DNA of 64,000 nucleotides. Origin: Aquihabitans sp. G128. GTDB lineage: Bacteria; Actinomycetota; Acidimicrobiia; Acidimicrobiales; Iamiaceae. The notes below the pieces were generated by a model that was not told where the DNA came from, did not search any database, and saw only the letters and a program-made list of their open reading frames with translations. Of the stretch, positions 48,071 through 55,891 are shown piece after piece. The stretch spans positions 4,092,001 through 4,156,000 of the forward strand of contig NZ_CP077604.1 of assembly GCF_019048865.1 (NCBI RefSeq), written 5' to 3'. Each line of letters begins with the position of its first letter. Within the stretch, counting starts at the first letter, position 1. Both the position numbers and the translations under genes were made by a program.

Positions 48071-48442
48071 ATGGACGAGCCAGGAAGCCCGGGGGCCGAG
48101 GTGCAAGATCTGCTGGCGGGGTGGCGGGACCCACCCGGCATGGGGAAGATCTTGGTGGCCAGCTCGGCCATAGGCGTCGTCCTGTCGCTGGTGTTGATCA
48201 CCTTGGGCATGATGGCCGCCGGGCAGGTCTGGCAGTCGTCGCTGGCGCTGGGCGTCTTCATCGCCTTCTGGGGTGGCCTCGGCTTCGGGTCCATGGTCGG
48301 AGGTGTCGTCTACCTGACCCGGATCGAGAAAGCCGCCAAGGCGCTCGAGGCCGAGACCTCGACCGCAAGGCGAACCGACGTCGCACCCGCCGCCGACTCG
48401 ACCGCCCCGGAGCCCGGCGCGCCGACGGCCGAAGCGGCCTGA
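48071..48442 (+). CDS. Small two-TM membrane protein, paralogue of 37185
   Basis: The 123-residue protein has membrane segments ILVASSAIGVVLSLVLITLG and LGVFIAFWGGLGFGSMVGGV and an Ala/Glu/Pro-rich cytoplasmic tail. The upstream AAGCTAG lies close to the ATG and no ribosome site is evident, so a leaderless transcript is possible. Function unknown. Confidence 0.65.
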   Translation: MDEPGSPGAEVQDLLAGWRDPPGMGKILVASSAIGVVLSLVLITLGMMAAGQVWQSSLALGVFIAFWGGLGFGSMVGGVVYLTRIEKAAKALEAETSTARRTDVAPAADSTAPEPGAPTAEAA

Positions 48443-48445
48443 ACG

Positions 48446-48562
48446 ATGGCGCCTGAGCAGAGCTCCACCCGACCGAGTCATCCGATGCTCGCATCGGTCG
48501 TACTGGTCACCCTCGTGGTCGTCCTGATCGTGGCGCTCTCGATCGCAGGAACGCTCCGATGA
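48446..48562 (+). CDS. 38-residue single-TM protein
   Basis: The product reads MAPEQSSTRPSSHPMLAS followed by a hydrophobic segment VVLVTLVVVLIVALSIAG. It starts 4 bp after the preceding stop and its stop overlaps the YwiC start as ATGA. That tight coupling and the clear membrane segment support it as a real gene. Confidence 0.6.
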   Translation: MAPEQSSTRPSHPMLASVVLVTLVVVLIVALSIAGTLR

Positions 48563-49386
48563 CGGCAGCGACAGCGGCGACAGGCCCAGCCCCTTCGCCT
48601 CCTGCGCCGAGGCCGGTCCTGCGCAGTGTGGCAGTGCCTTCGGAACACGGCGGGTGGGGCCTCACGCTGGAGCCGATCCTCGTCGGGGCCATCATCGCCC
48701 CGACCGCCACGACGGTCTGCCTCGGCATCGCGGCCATCCTTGCCTTCCTGGCCCGGACACCGCTCAAGGTCCTCCTCGTCGACGCCCACCGAGGCCGCCA
48801 CCTGCCCCGCACCCGGACCGCCGCAGCGGTCGCCACCTTCGAGATCCTCGCCGCCACCGTCCTGGTGGCCCTCGCCCTTGCCACGGCGAGCGCACCGTTC
48901 TGGTGGCCGGCGGTCGTAGCCGGCCCGTTGGTCGCCGTCGAGCTCTGGTTCGACATGAGGTCTCGGAGCCGCCGGCTCGCCCCTGAACTCTGCGGCGCGG
49001 TCGGCATCGCGGCGATCGCTGCGGCGGCGATCCTTGCCAACGGAGAACCGACCAAGGTGGCAATAGCCGTGTGGCTCGTGCTGGCCGCCCGGGCCGTTGC
49101 CGCGGTCATCATGGTTCGCAACCAGGTCCGGTGCCTGCACGGTCGGCCGTCGCAGCCCGCAGCGGTCATCACCGGCGACATCACCGCCCTCGTCGTCGTC
49201 TCCGTCGCGGTCGTCGTCGAGCCGGTGGTGTTGTTGGGTGCCATCACAGTCGCCTCGACCGTCGTTGCCCAACACCTCCTGCACCGCCTGGCTCCTACCG
49301 GCCGTGCCGTCGTCCTCGGACTACGGCAGAGCGGCTTCGGCCTCGTCGTAGCCATCGCCACCGCCGCCGGCGTCCTGGCCCTCTAG
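48559..49386 (+). CDS. YwiC-like membrane protein (PF14256)
   Basis: The 275-residue protein has the family signature AVPSEHGGWGLTLEPILVGA followed by about eight hydrophobic segments, including FLARTPLKVLLVD and the loop ELWFDMRSRSRRLAPELCG. YwiC-like proteins often occur near nitrate-respiration or NO genes, but their activity is unknown. It closes the three-gene membrane operon starting at 48071. Confidence 0.8.
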   Translation: MTAATAATGPAPSPPAPRPVLRSVAVPSEHGGWGLTLEPILVGAIIAPTATTVCLGIAAILAFLARTPLKVLLVDAHRGRHLPRTRTAAAVATFEILAATVLVALALATASAPFWWPAVVAGPLVAVELWFDMRSRSRRLAPELCGAVGIAAIAAAAILANGEPTKVAIAVWLVLAARAVAAVIMVRNQVRCLHGRPSQPAAVITGDITALVVVSVAVVVEPVVLLGAITVASTVVAQHLLHRLAPTGRAVVLGLRQSGFGLVVAIATAAGVLAL

Positions 49387-49861
49387 GCATCGCCGTCGGC
49401 GTAGAGGAGGAACACCATGACCCCACCCGCAGCGCTGGAGATCACAGCCGGGCAAGAACCTCATAGGTAGCCGCCGTAGGACTCGCCGCGACACGTCGGA
49501 CCGTAGGGGCGGCCCGGCGGTGTCCAAACATCGAGGCGACTGGGGACCTTGGGCCCTGTCGGCCGCCGTTGTGGCATGAGAGGGTGGCCGGACAAGCTCC
49601 GACGTAGAACGGACGACTCGGCTGACCGATGTTGCGGTCGCACGGGGCGGACGCCTGCTCTGAGCCATTGCCAGAGAGATGAACCGATGACCGTTTCCAT
49701 CGTTCCGCTGCGCCCCCATGGCGTCGCATCCGTCCGTCACGCATGCGACGCAAGGGACGCTCTTGCACGGCAGTGCCGTGCGGGTTCACCGAGACGCCGA
49801 GCGTCCGATGCAGGCGGGTCGCGAACCCAGGCAGCCCATGCGAGGCGAGAGGGGCTCAAGG
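49387..49861. other. Intergenic region without a clear gene
   Basis: No recognised protein is present. A 60-codon frame starting at ATG 49687 (MTVSIVPLRPHGVASVRHAC) has GAGAGA upstream but arginine-rich, low-complexity composition, so it is only a weak candidate. Confidence 0.35.
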
Positions 49862-50623
49862 GTGGCTGAACAAGTACTGCCCGTCGAGCTCGTTGAGGGC
49901 CGGCACACGCCGCTCTTCGGGGGTACCGACCTTCCCGAGCCCCTCGCCGTCGTGCATCGAACGACGGTCTGGGCGACCTTGCACGTGCAGCAAGGTTCCG
50001 TGCGCTACGTCGAGCTGACCGGACCCGACGCTCCGGACATGCGACTGGAAGCCGGCGACCGCGCCGTCATCGCACCGGGAACCGACCACCAGGTCGAGCC
50101 GTCGACCGACGCGAGGTTCTTCGTCCAGTTCTACCGAGACCCCGACGACGAGCCGATCGGGCAACCTCGCCCGCTTCCCGCCGGAACCAACCGCCACGGC
50201 GGAACCTGGACCCACCGAGGCACCGACCTCGACTCCGCCGAGGAGATCCTCGAGCTCGTCACCCGCCAGTACGCCGACATCGTCCAGGACGACCTCCTCG
50301 CGCCGTACTTCACCGGCGGCCCTCGCCACCTCGACTGGCAGGCGCACATCCGGTCCGTGGCGGACTACTGGCAACACGTCGTGCTGCTCACCCCGGACTA
50401 CGACATCGACGTCCTCGAGGGACACCGACACCACCACGACCAGAACGCCTTCACCCCCGAGATCTTCAACCGGTGGCTCCAGATCTTCATCGACGCCGTC
50501 GACGGCGGGTGGACGGGACCGAATGCCGAGCTCGCCAAGAAGCGGGCCACCGGGATGGCCCGCGCTATGGCATTGCGCTACCTCGGCAAGGGCGCCTGGA
50601 CGCCCGCCGGGGTCGACCGGTGA
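49862..50623 (+). CDS. DUF1971-like cupin domain fused to a group III truncated haemoglobin
   Basis: The 253-residue protein has an N-terminal beta-sandwich (residues 1-105: VELVEGRHTPLFGGTDLPEP, TTVWATLHVQQGSVRYVEL, VIAPGTDHQVEPSTDARFFV) like DUF1971/TehB-type domains. A truncated globin follows (EEILELVTRQYADIVQDDLL, LDWQAHIRSVADYWQHVVLL, GHRHHHDQNAFTPEIFNRW). GTG 49862 has GAGAGGGG upstream. DUF1971 is often near nitrite or NO genes, so the fusion couples a probable sensor or small-molecule site to haem chemistry. It is the third truncated globin of this module. Confidence 0.75.
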   Translation: MAEQVLPVELVEGRHTPLFGGTDLPEPLAVVHRTTVWATLHVQQGSVRYVELTGPDAPDMRLEAGDRAVIAPGTDHQVEPSTDARFFVQFYRDPDDEPIGQPRPLPAGTNRHGGTWTHRGTDLDSAEEILELVTRQYADIVQDDLLAPYFTGGPRHLDWQAHIRSVADYWQHVVLLTPDYDIDVLEGHRHHHDQNAFTPEIFNRWLQIFIDAVDGGWTGPNAELAKKRATGMARAMALRYLGKGAWTPAGVDR

Positions 50624-50656
50624 ACACCTTCGCCCACCAACAGCAAGGCACACCCC

Positions 50657-50998
50657 ATGGAACTCGTTCGACCAACCAAGATTGCTGACTACGACACCAA
50701 CCGCATCGTTGCCGTCGAGGTGCTCGCCGGAACCCACGCGAACGTGCGGATGATCCGCCTCAGCCCGGGTCAGGCCCTCCCGCCGCACACCCACGGTGCC
50801 TCTGACCTCTTCCTCCACGTCGTGGAAGGAGCAGGCGAGCTCGACACCGACAACGGGCTGGTGGCGGTCGCCGTCGGAGATCTCGTGAAGTACCGAGGCG
50901 ACGAGGAACTGCGCATCGCCAACACGGGCGGAACGGGACTGACCCTGCTCGCCTTCCTCGCACCGAGCTTTCCGCCGGCACCGGCGGCCACACCGTGA
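50657..50998 (+). CDS. Cupin-domain protein
   Basis: The 113-residue single-domain cupin contains LSPGQALPPHTHGASDLFLH (HxH...E/H metal motif), VVEGAGELDT and VGDLVKYRGDEELRIAN. It lies 33 bp after the globin fusion and its stop overlaps the next start as GTGA. A metal-dependent sensor or enzyme role is possible. Confidence 0.75.
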   Translation: MELVRPTKIADYDTNRIVAVEVLAGTHANVRMIRLSPGQALPPHTHGASDLFLHVVEGAGELDTDNGLVAVAVGDLVKYRGDEELRIANTGGTGLTLLAFLAPSFPPAPAATP

Positions 50999-51633
50999 GC
51001 GGCGGCCACCACCCGGTCGCCGCAGGGACCCAGGCCGTCGAGGTACGTGTGCCGGGAGCGAACTGCCCGCAGTGCTTCAACGACGCGATCACCCGGGTCC
51101 GAGACCTCGCCGGGGTCGTGGACGTTCACGCGTCGATCACCGGCGAGTGCATCGAGGTCCAGCATCGAGATGCGTCACTGCCGTTGGTGGTGCAGACCCT
51201 GCGCACCTACCTGCACGGCACCGACGACTCCTCCCACGAATGCCAGATGGTTTCGGTCGAGCCTGAGGTGATCACGGCAGCCTGCGGCAGCGAACCGGTG
51301 GCGGTCCGCCACGCGTACCCGAACCGGCCCGTGCCGATGGAGACGATGGTGGAGGCCACCCACAGGCTTCGAGCCGAAGGGTACGGCTCGGACTTCTCCG
51401 CCTCTGCCGCGGGGGACCTTGTCTGCAGGGCCTGCGGTACGAGCTACCAGCCCGAGAGCATCGAGATCGACCACATCGTTCGGTTCGAGGGAGACTCCAA
51501 CCCCGACGACCAGGCGATTCTCTTCGCCCTGCGGTGCGCCGACGGATCCCTTGGTCAGTTCAGCTCTGCGTTCGGCGCAGGAACCCCGGTCTCGGATGCG
51601 AACGCCATGGAGCGCCTGCATCGCTGCCAATGA
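50995..51633 (+). CDS. HMA-like domain fused to a zinc-ribbon domain
   Basis: The 212-residue protein has an N-terminal heavy-metal-associated fold with VEVRVPGANCPQCFNDAITR (CxxC) and a C-terminal domain with RLRAEGYGSDFSASAAGDLV, CRACG and RFEGDSNPDDQAILFALRCA. The latter domain is paralogous to the stand-alone protein at 33622. The linker contains further Cys and His residues. Binding of a metal or of a DUF1971/cupin partner is possible; no function is known. Confidence 0.6.
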   Translation: MSGGHHPVAAGTQAVEVRVPGANCPQCFNDAITRVRDLAGVVDVHASITGECIEVQHRDASLPLVVQTLRTYLHGTDDSSHECQMVSVEPEVITAACGSEPVAVRHAYPNRPVPMETMVEATHRLRAEGYGSDFSASAAGDLVCRACGTSYQPESIEIDHIVRFEGDSNPDDQAILFALRCADGSLGQFSSAFGAGTPVSDANAMERLHRCQ

Positions 51634-51714
51634 GCCGTGCAGCGTCAGGTTGACCAGGCTCCGTTCGGCCGAGCCCATCGCAGCTCTCGGTCAGTGGCGG
51701 AGTAGCCTGCGCCT

Positions 51715-52251
51715 GTGAACTCAGACATCGTGGTTGGCATCGACGGCTCGCAACACTCCGTGGCTGCGCTCGCCTGGGCCGTCGACGAGGCTCACCTCCG
51801 CGGCGCCCGCGTTCGAGTCGTTCTCTGCTGGTCCTACCTCGGGATCGGCGGTTCCGACCAACCAGTCGGAACGACCGAGGAGGATGCGAAGGCCACGCTC
51901 GACGCTGCAGCTGCAGTCGTTCCGCAAGATCGACGGGACCTACTCGACCTGGTCCCGGTGAACGACCTTCCGATCCCGGGGCTGCTCGGCCAGGCGGCGA
52001 GCGCTGCGTTGGTCGTCGTCGGCAGCCGTGGCCGGGGTGGCGTCAAGGGTCTGGTCCTGGGCTCGGTCAGTCGCACGATCGTGGAACGGTCGCCGGTCCC
52101 CGTCGTGGTCATCCCGACCCCCCCTGTAAGACGCGGCCGAGGAGACCGTCAAGAGCTCCCGAAATCGCCAGGATCGAGCGTCGCTGGCTTCTACAGTTTC
52201 TTCTACAGTGCCAGGCGGTACGAAGCGGTAGCAGTTGGTACACGCCGGTAG
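51715..52251 (+). CDS. Universal stress protein, C-terminus formed by the att left arm
   Basis: The UspA domain begins VNSDIVVGIDGSQHSVAALA and ends with VVVGSRGRGGVKGLVLGSVS, RTIVERSPVPVVVIPTP (ATP-binding GxxG-x9-GS). After residue 140 the frame leaves the domain. Its last residues GFYSFFYSARRYEAVAVG are encoded by the TTCTACAG arm repeats of att site 3. The natural stop was therefore probably lost at the recombination boundary, or the tail is element-derived. Confidence 0.75.
   Translation: MNSDIVVGIDGSQHSVAALAWAVDEAHLRGARVRVVLCWSYLGIGGSDQPVGTTEEDAKATLDAAAAVVPQDRRDLLDLVPVNDLPIPGLLGQAASAALVVVGSRGRGGVKGLVLGSVSRTIVERSPVPVVVIPTPPVRRGRGDRQELPKSPGSSVAGFYSFFYSARRYEAVAVGTRR
52189..52208 (+). repeat. 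Left arm-type repeat pair of att site 3
   Basis: Two direct copies of TTCTACAG (52189-52196 and 52201-52208), 12 bp apart, begin 138 bp before core 3. They lie within the end of the UspA frame. Confidence 0.7.
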
Positions 52252-52326
52252 GCCCGGTTCATATAAGCCCAGCTCAGAGGTACTGCGAGGTACGGAACGG
52301 GACGGGTGGGAACGGTGACCGTGCCG

Positions 52327-52371
52327 CTCATAACCCGAAGGTCGCAGGTTCAAATCCTGCCCCCGCCACCA
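52327..52371 (+). repeat. att core 3: 3' end of tRNA-Met(CAT)
   Basis: The 45 bp are identical to cores 1 and 2. The upstream flank is closely similar to that of core 2 over about 140 bp. No 5' tRNA half is present. It marks the boundary between modules E3 and E4. Confidence 0.85.
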
Positions 52372-52398
52372 TCTAACAAGGCGAAGAAGTGCAGGTCA

Positions 52399-52430
52399 GA
52401 GGCCCTTCCCGGAAAACCGGGAAGGGCCTC
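52399..52430 (+). terminator. Strong hairpin terminator after att core 3
   Basis: A perfect 14-bp stem GAGGCCCTTCCCGG / CCGGGAAGGGCCTC encloses an AAAA loop and is followed by TCTTGCGTT. It differs in sequence from the hairpins after cores 1 and 2 but occupies a similar position. Confidence 0.75.
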
Positions 52431-52451
52431 TCTTGCGTTCGGGGCCCAAAT

Positions 52452-52471
52452 TTCTACTGCGATTTCTACTG
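52452..52471 (+). repeat. Right arm-type repeat pair of att site 3
   Basis: Two copies of TTCTACTG (52452-52459 and 52464-52471), 12 bp apart, begin 81 bp after the core. The CTG variant matches the left pair of site 1. Confidence 0.65.
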
Positions 52472-52816
52472 TCAGATCTGGGAGGGCTCCCGCTCGGTCG
52501 CAGCCGATGCTCGATCCTGAGGATCGGGGAGCGTCTGGTTGAAGATGTGCAGGTCGATCTGCTGGAGCCCGAGTTTCGTGCGCTTTTGTGAGCGCGTAGA
52601 GCATCCGTTGTGGCCGAGTCGATGGCGTAGTAGGGGTCATCACTGGAGCCGGGTAGAAGTACCTGGTCGGCCGGGCGGTCCGCTTTCAACAAGACCGACT
52701 TGAGCGGCACCCGATCTCGGCGTGCAGGTCTGGACTGGCTGATGACCACTGAGGCCGTGGCCAATGAACAGGTCAGGCGACGCTGGGCCGGACGCAACCG
52801 CGCAAGTGCCTGTCGG
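52472..52816. other. Start of module E4, no recognised gene
   Basis: This interval between the att site and the first E4 gene has open frames on both strands but no motif or ribosome site supporting a gene. Confidence 0.4.
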
Positions 52817-53812
52817 CTAGATCGAGAGCTGCTCTGGCCTTGGGGTGCTGCTGCCGTCATCGAGAGTGAGGCGCACCAAGTGATGGACGGGCCTGTCTCT
52901 ACCGGTGGTCGGATGTTCCTCGACCTCGAGGTCGACCTCGGCGACAACGTCCTTGTCGTAGAAGTTCGCAGGATCCTGGTCGAAGCTCTCGGCCTCAACG
53001 AGTCGGACTCGGTTGCCGCTCTGATCACGCAGCACAAGCTTGTCCTCGGTGCTAATCGTGATCATGTGCCCGCGCAGGGTGATGCGCTCGCTCGTGAACT
53101 TGCTCTTGGTGATGACTCGCTCCATCTCGCCGGCACTTGCTTCGGCGAGCTGGCCGAAGATCATGGCCCCATTGCCTTGTTGCCATCGCATATCCAGCAG
53201 AAGCGATTCAGAGAGAGTCAGCGCGCAGAGGCGGCGAAAGTGGGTCGCCACGCGAGGGCCGAGCCGTTGCAGGTCCAGCATCAAGCCATCGTCGCCTGAG
53301 TCTGCCGCGTCGAGCAGTCGGAAGATGTCGGCCGCCGCGAGGTCAGCGAGTGTCACCCCGGGGTCTGCCCCCGGAATCTCGTCGCCATTGATGGGCGCCA
53401 GGTTGCCTCGCAGCTCAAAGATGAGCGACCCGGGCGTGGCGGCTGGGTTCAGGTTGAGTTCCGTCGCCTGCAGGATGTCCTTGGGGATAGCTCCGGAGAG
53501 GCTCTTCTTGTTGCGATGGGCCATCCCAACAACGCTGACGAGGTCTTGGACGATGGTGAGGGCGCGCGTGGCCAGACGGACGGGAGCGCTGTGGCCATCG
53601 ATCGCCTTTCCGTGAAGTCTCAGATCGAGCCGAGGCACGCCGGGCGACACCACACGCCGCTCGTGCCAGTCGGAGGGAGCACCGCCCTGCGACAGCGATG
53701 CCAGGGCGAACTGGTTGAGCTCGGCTGCGGAGAGCGGGGCCGCGTCGTCTTTGTTCTCAAGCGAGAGGAACGCAGCGAGGGCGTCGGCTTTGGTGCGCTG
53801 GTCGGTCACCAC
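52817..53812 (-). CDS. Hypothetical protein, downstream partner of the NTase-like gene
   Basis: The 331-residue soluble protein starts at GTG 53812 with GGAGGTGAC just upstream. It contains DWHERRVVSPGVPRLDLRLH, VGMAHRNKKSLSGAIPKDI and a C-terminal beta-rich region (RITLRGHMITISTEDKLVLR). No family is recognised. It overlaps the upstream nucleotidyltransferase-like gene by 7 bp, so both act as a unit. The pair resembles two-gene defence or toxin-antitoxin operons only in layout. Confidence 0.6.
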   Translation of the reverse strand: MVTDQRTKADALAAFLSLENKDDAAPLSAAELNQFALASLSQGGAPSDWHERRVVSPGVPRLDLRLHGKAIDGHSAPVRLATRALTIVQDLVSVVGMAHRNKKSLSGAIPKDILQATELNLNPAATPGSLIFELRGNLAPINGDEIPGADPGVTLADLAAADIFRLLDAADSGDDGLMLDLQRLGPRVATHFRRLCALTLSESLLLDMRWQQGNGAMIFGQLAEASAGEMERVITKSKFTSERITLRGHMITISTEDKLVLRDQSGNRVRLVEAESFDQDPANFYDKDVVAEVDLEVEEHPTTGRDRPVHHLVRLTLDDGSSTPRPEQLSI

Positions 53813-54363
53813 GTCACCTCCAGGTACCCTCGGCGAGGTTGAGCCTCCGCCAGTGTAGGGGGAGCCTGCTTGTCTGCGCCGAGGCGAAGGCGCTGCCAGT
53901 AGTCGTCCCAGTGGCCGCGAGCCTGGTAGTACGAACGGTCGCTGGCGGTCATCTTTGACGGGTCCACGACCGACTCAGCCACGATGGTGAACAGGTCGAC
54001 ACGTAGTCCTGTCTTGGCCCGAAGGACGTTGCGGCCCACCATCTCTTGGATGCGGCGTCGCTTGCTGGACCCGATAGCAGAGTGCTGGCTCGCCTTCAGC
54101 AGGTAGATCACGTCAACGTCGTCTGGGTTGAGCTTGTCCGTGACGAAGCTGCCGCCGACCCACATGCACTGAATAAGCGAGGGCGACGTGGCGCGGATCA
54201 GTTGCTCGGTCGCCGTTTCGAAGTCGTTCCAGACGTCGGAGCGCGTCGTCGACGCCTGTGCCCAGGCAGCGTCAACGAAGGCCGCACGCATCTCCGCACG
54301 GGTGCAGGCGTATCGGCCGAGCGGCAACAGACCATCGGGCACCGTGAGCGCGGGAACGGGCAT
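53806..54363 (-). CDS. Nucleotidyltransferase-like protein (DUF6932-like)
   Basis: The 185-residue protein contains CMWVGGSFVTDKLNPDDVDV followed by IYLL, which fits the GG-S-x-D-x-D pattern of minimal nucleotidyltransferase folds. It also has RVDLFTIVAESV and a final YYQARGHWDDYWQRL region, similar to DUF6932 proteins. It could modify a partner or be a toxin-antitoxin component. It is the first gene of the two-gene minus-strand unit. Confidence 0.6.
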   Translation of the reverse strand: MPVPALTVPDGLLPLGRYACTRAEMRAAFVDAAWAQASTTRSDVWNDFETATEQLIRATSPSLIQCMWVGGSFVTDKLNPDDVDVIYLLKASQHSAIGSSKRRRIQEMVGRNVLRAKTGLRVDLFTIVAESVVDPSKMTASDRSYYQARGHWDDYWQRLRLGADKQAPPTLAEAQPRRGYLEVTW

Positions 54364-54660
54364 CAGCTACCCAGCCCCCACACGGCTCGGTTCCACACCA
54401 CTTCCGCCTCGTCAGCCACAACAGCCTCCGCTCCCCCGTCAGAGAGTGGACCCTAGATCAGCCACGAGTATTGAGGGGACCCTCCTCACCCGGTGGCGGA
54501 GCAGAGACCGGCGGCAGCAGGCGGCCCGGCCGGTCGAGGAGGTCAAGCATGACGAACGCGTTGCTCGCAGCATCAACCAGTCTCTCGTAGTCGAGCCCGG
54601 CGGGCAGATTGTCTCTGCGGGAACCGTGGCGTTCACGGAAGCGGACGTGATGAAGACGAC

Positions 54661-55614
54661 CTACCTGCTGCGGCGGGAGGCCTCGCGTGCCTCGAAGATG
54701 ATCTGCTGGGCAGCCTCGACCGCAGCGAAGGTCTCTGCACTCGTCGGGTCGTAACCCTCGTGAATCACGTCGTTTCGCGCCGACCTGATCGCAGAGCTCG
54801 TCAGGTCGACGGCGGTCTCCGGCAGCAGATCGAGATCGACCAACCCCTTGACGAGGTTGTGCAGGCCGCTTCCAGCAGCACCGAGGTTCTTGGCGCACGT
54901 CTCGACCGCCATAGCGGCCATTAGGACGGATGGTCGGCGCAGGTTGCGGGCCCAGGCTGCCCTCGCCTCACGGAGCAGCATGAGTTCGAGAGCGGGGTTG
55001 CTTCCGTCGCCGGCTGATCTCAGAGCGTGGACCCACAGATTCTCGCGAACCGGGGCGATGTGGGGGGTGTGGAGGATCATGCGCTGGCCGCCGATCTCCT
55101 TGCCAGGGTCAGCCCACACGTGAAGACCGGCGCCCTGCACCTCCGCCGTGTACAGCGGATGTTCAAAGCCGAGATCCTGCTGGGTTGCGACTTCCACCCA
55201 GGCCGACAGAACGAGGTACCAGCGCTCGACGCCGATGCGTAGCGCCTCAGCGACTCGGTCCTCGACCCTTGTGCCGACGCCGCGGCTGGGGCCCGGGAGC
55301 AACGACTCGTCGACGTGCTCGACGACCAAGAGGACAGCTGATGCAGGTGCGGCAGGGGTGTCAGGGATGCCAGGCGGTGGACCGTGCCAGAGGTGCGGCG
55401 CTTCGCCGCCGAACCTAGGAGGAACGACATCTGCCAGGCCAGGAGCGAACACCGGCGCCGGGTCGTTCATCGTCGGGCCGGCGAGCGGGAGGTGGATCGT
55501 GACGTCGATGCCGCCGACCACGGACGGGTGTGCCGACCCGAGGAGGTCGACCGCCACCCAGATCGGCGTGGGAAGTTGGTAGAGGCCCCGGACGGGCGCA
55601 GGCAGGGCGGTCAT
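54661..55614 (-). CDS. Hypothetical protein with C-terminal HEPN-like motif
   Basis: The 317-residue protein has a beta-rich N-terminal two-thirds without recognised motifs. A helical C-terminal domain includes SVLMAAMAVETCAKNLGAAG and AIRSARNDVIHEGYDPTSA. The R-N-x3-H pattern (RNDVIH) is the type found in HEPN domains, which are often RNases in defence systems. Whether it is catalytic is uncertain. The sequence from 54364 to 54660 before the next gene shows nothing recognisable. Confidence 0.55.
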   Translation of the reverse strand: MTALPAPVRGLYQLPTPIWVAVDLLGSAHPSVVGGIDVTIHLPLAGPTMNDPAPVFAPGLADVVPPRFGGEAPHLWHGPPPGIPDTPAAPASAVLLVVEHVDESLLPGPSRGVGTRVEDRVAEALRIGVERWYLVLSAWVEVATQQDLGFEHPLYTAEVQGAGLHVWADPGKEIGGQRMILHTPHIAPVRENLWVHALRSAGDGSNPALELMLLREARAAWARNLRRPSVLMAAMAVETCAKNLGAAGSGLHNLVKGLVDLDLLPETAVDLTSSAIRSARNDVIHEGYDPTSAETFAAVEAAQQIIFEAREASRRSR

Positions 55615-55891
55615 CGCCTAAGTGAACAGCCGACTGCCATTGGGGTCGAACGAGTTCATCGTGCGCCGTCTGCCCGAGCCGGTCAGGAGGCGGCGATCGT
55701 TCGCTCCGCGCCGTCGGCTGGACTCGGCTCGCCTCCTCGGGGTCGGTCGTCTCAGCGGCGGTGACGTGTAGGACGGAAGTACCGCTGGCCGGAGCTCCGA
55801 GGCATCTCCCGGAGCTTGAACTGGTGTAGTCGGTCGGCGCCAAACCTGATTGGCTGACGATCGCTCAGGCAGCTGGAGAGCGGAGGGCGGG

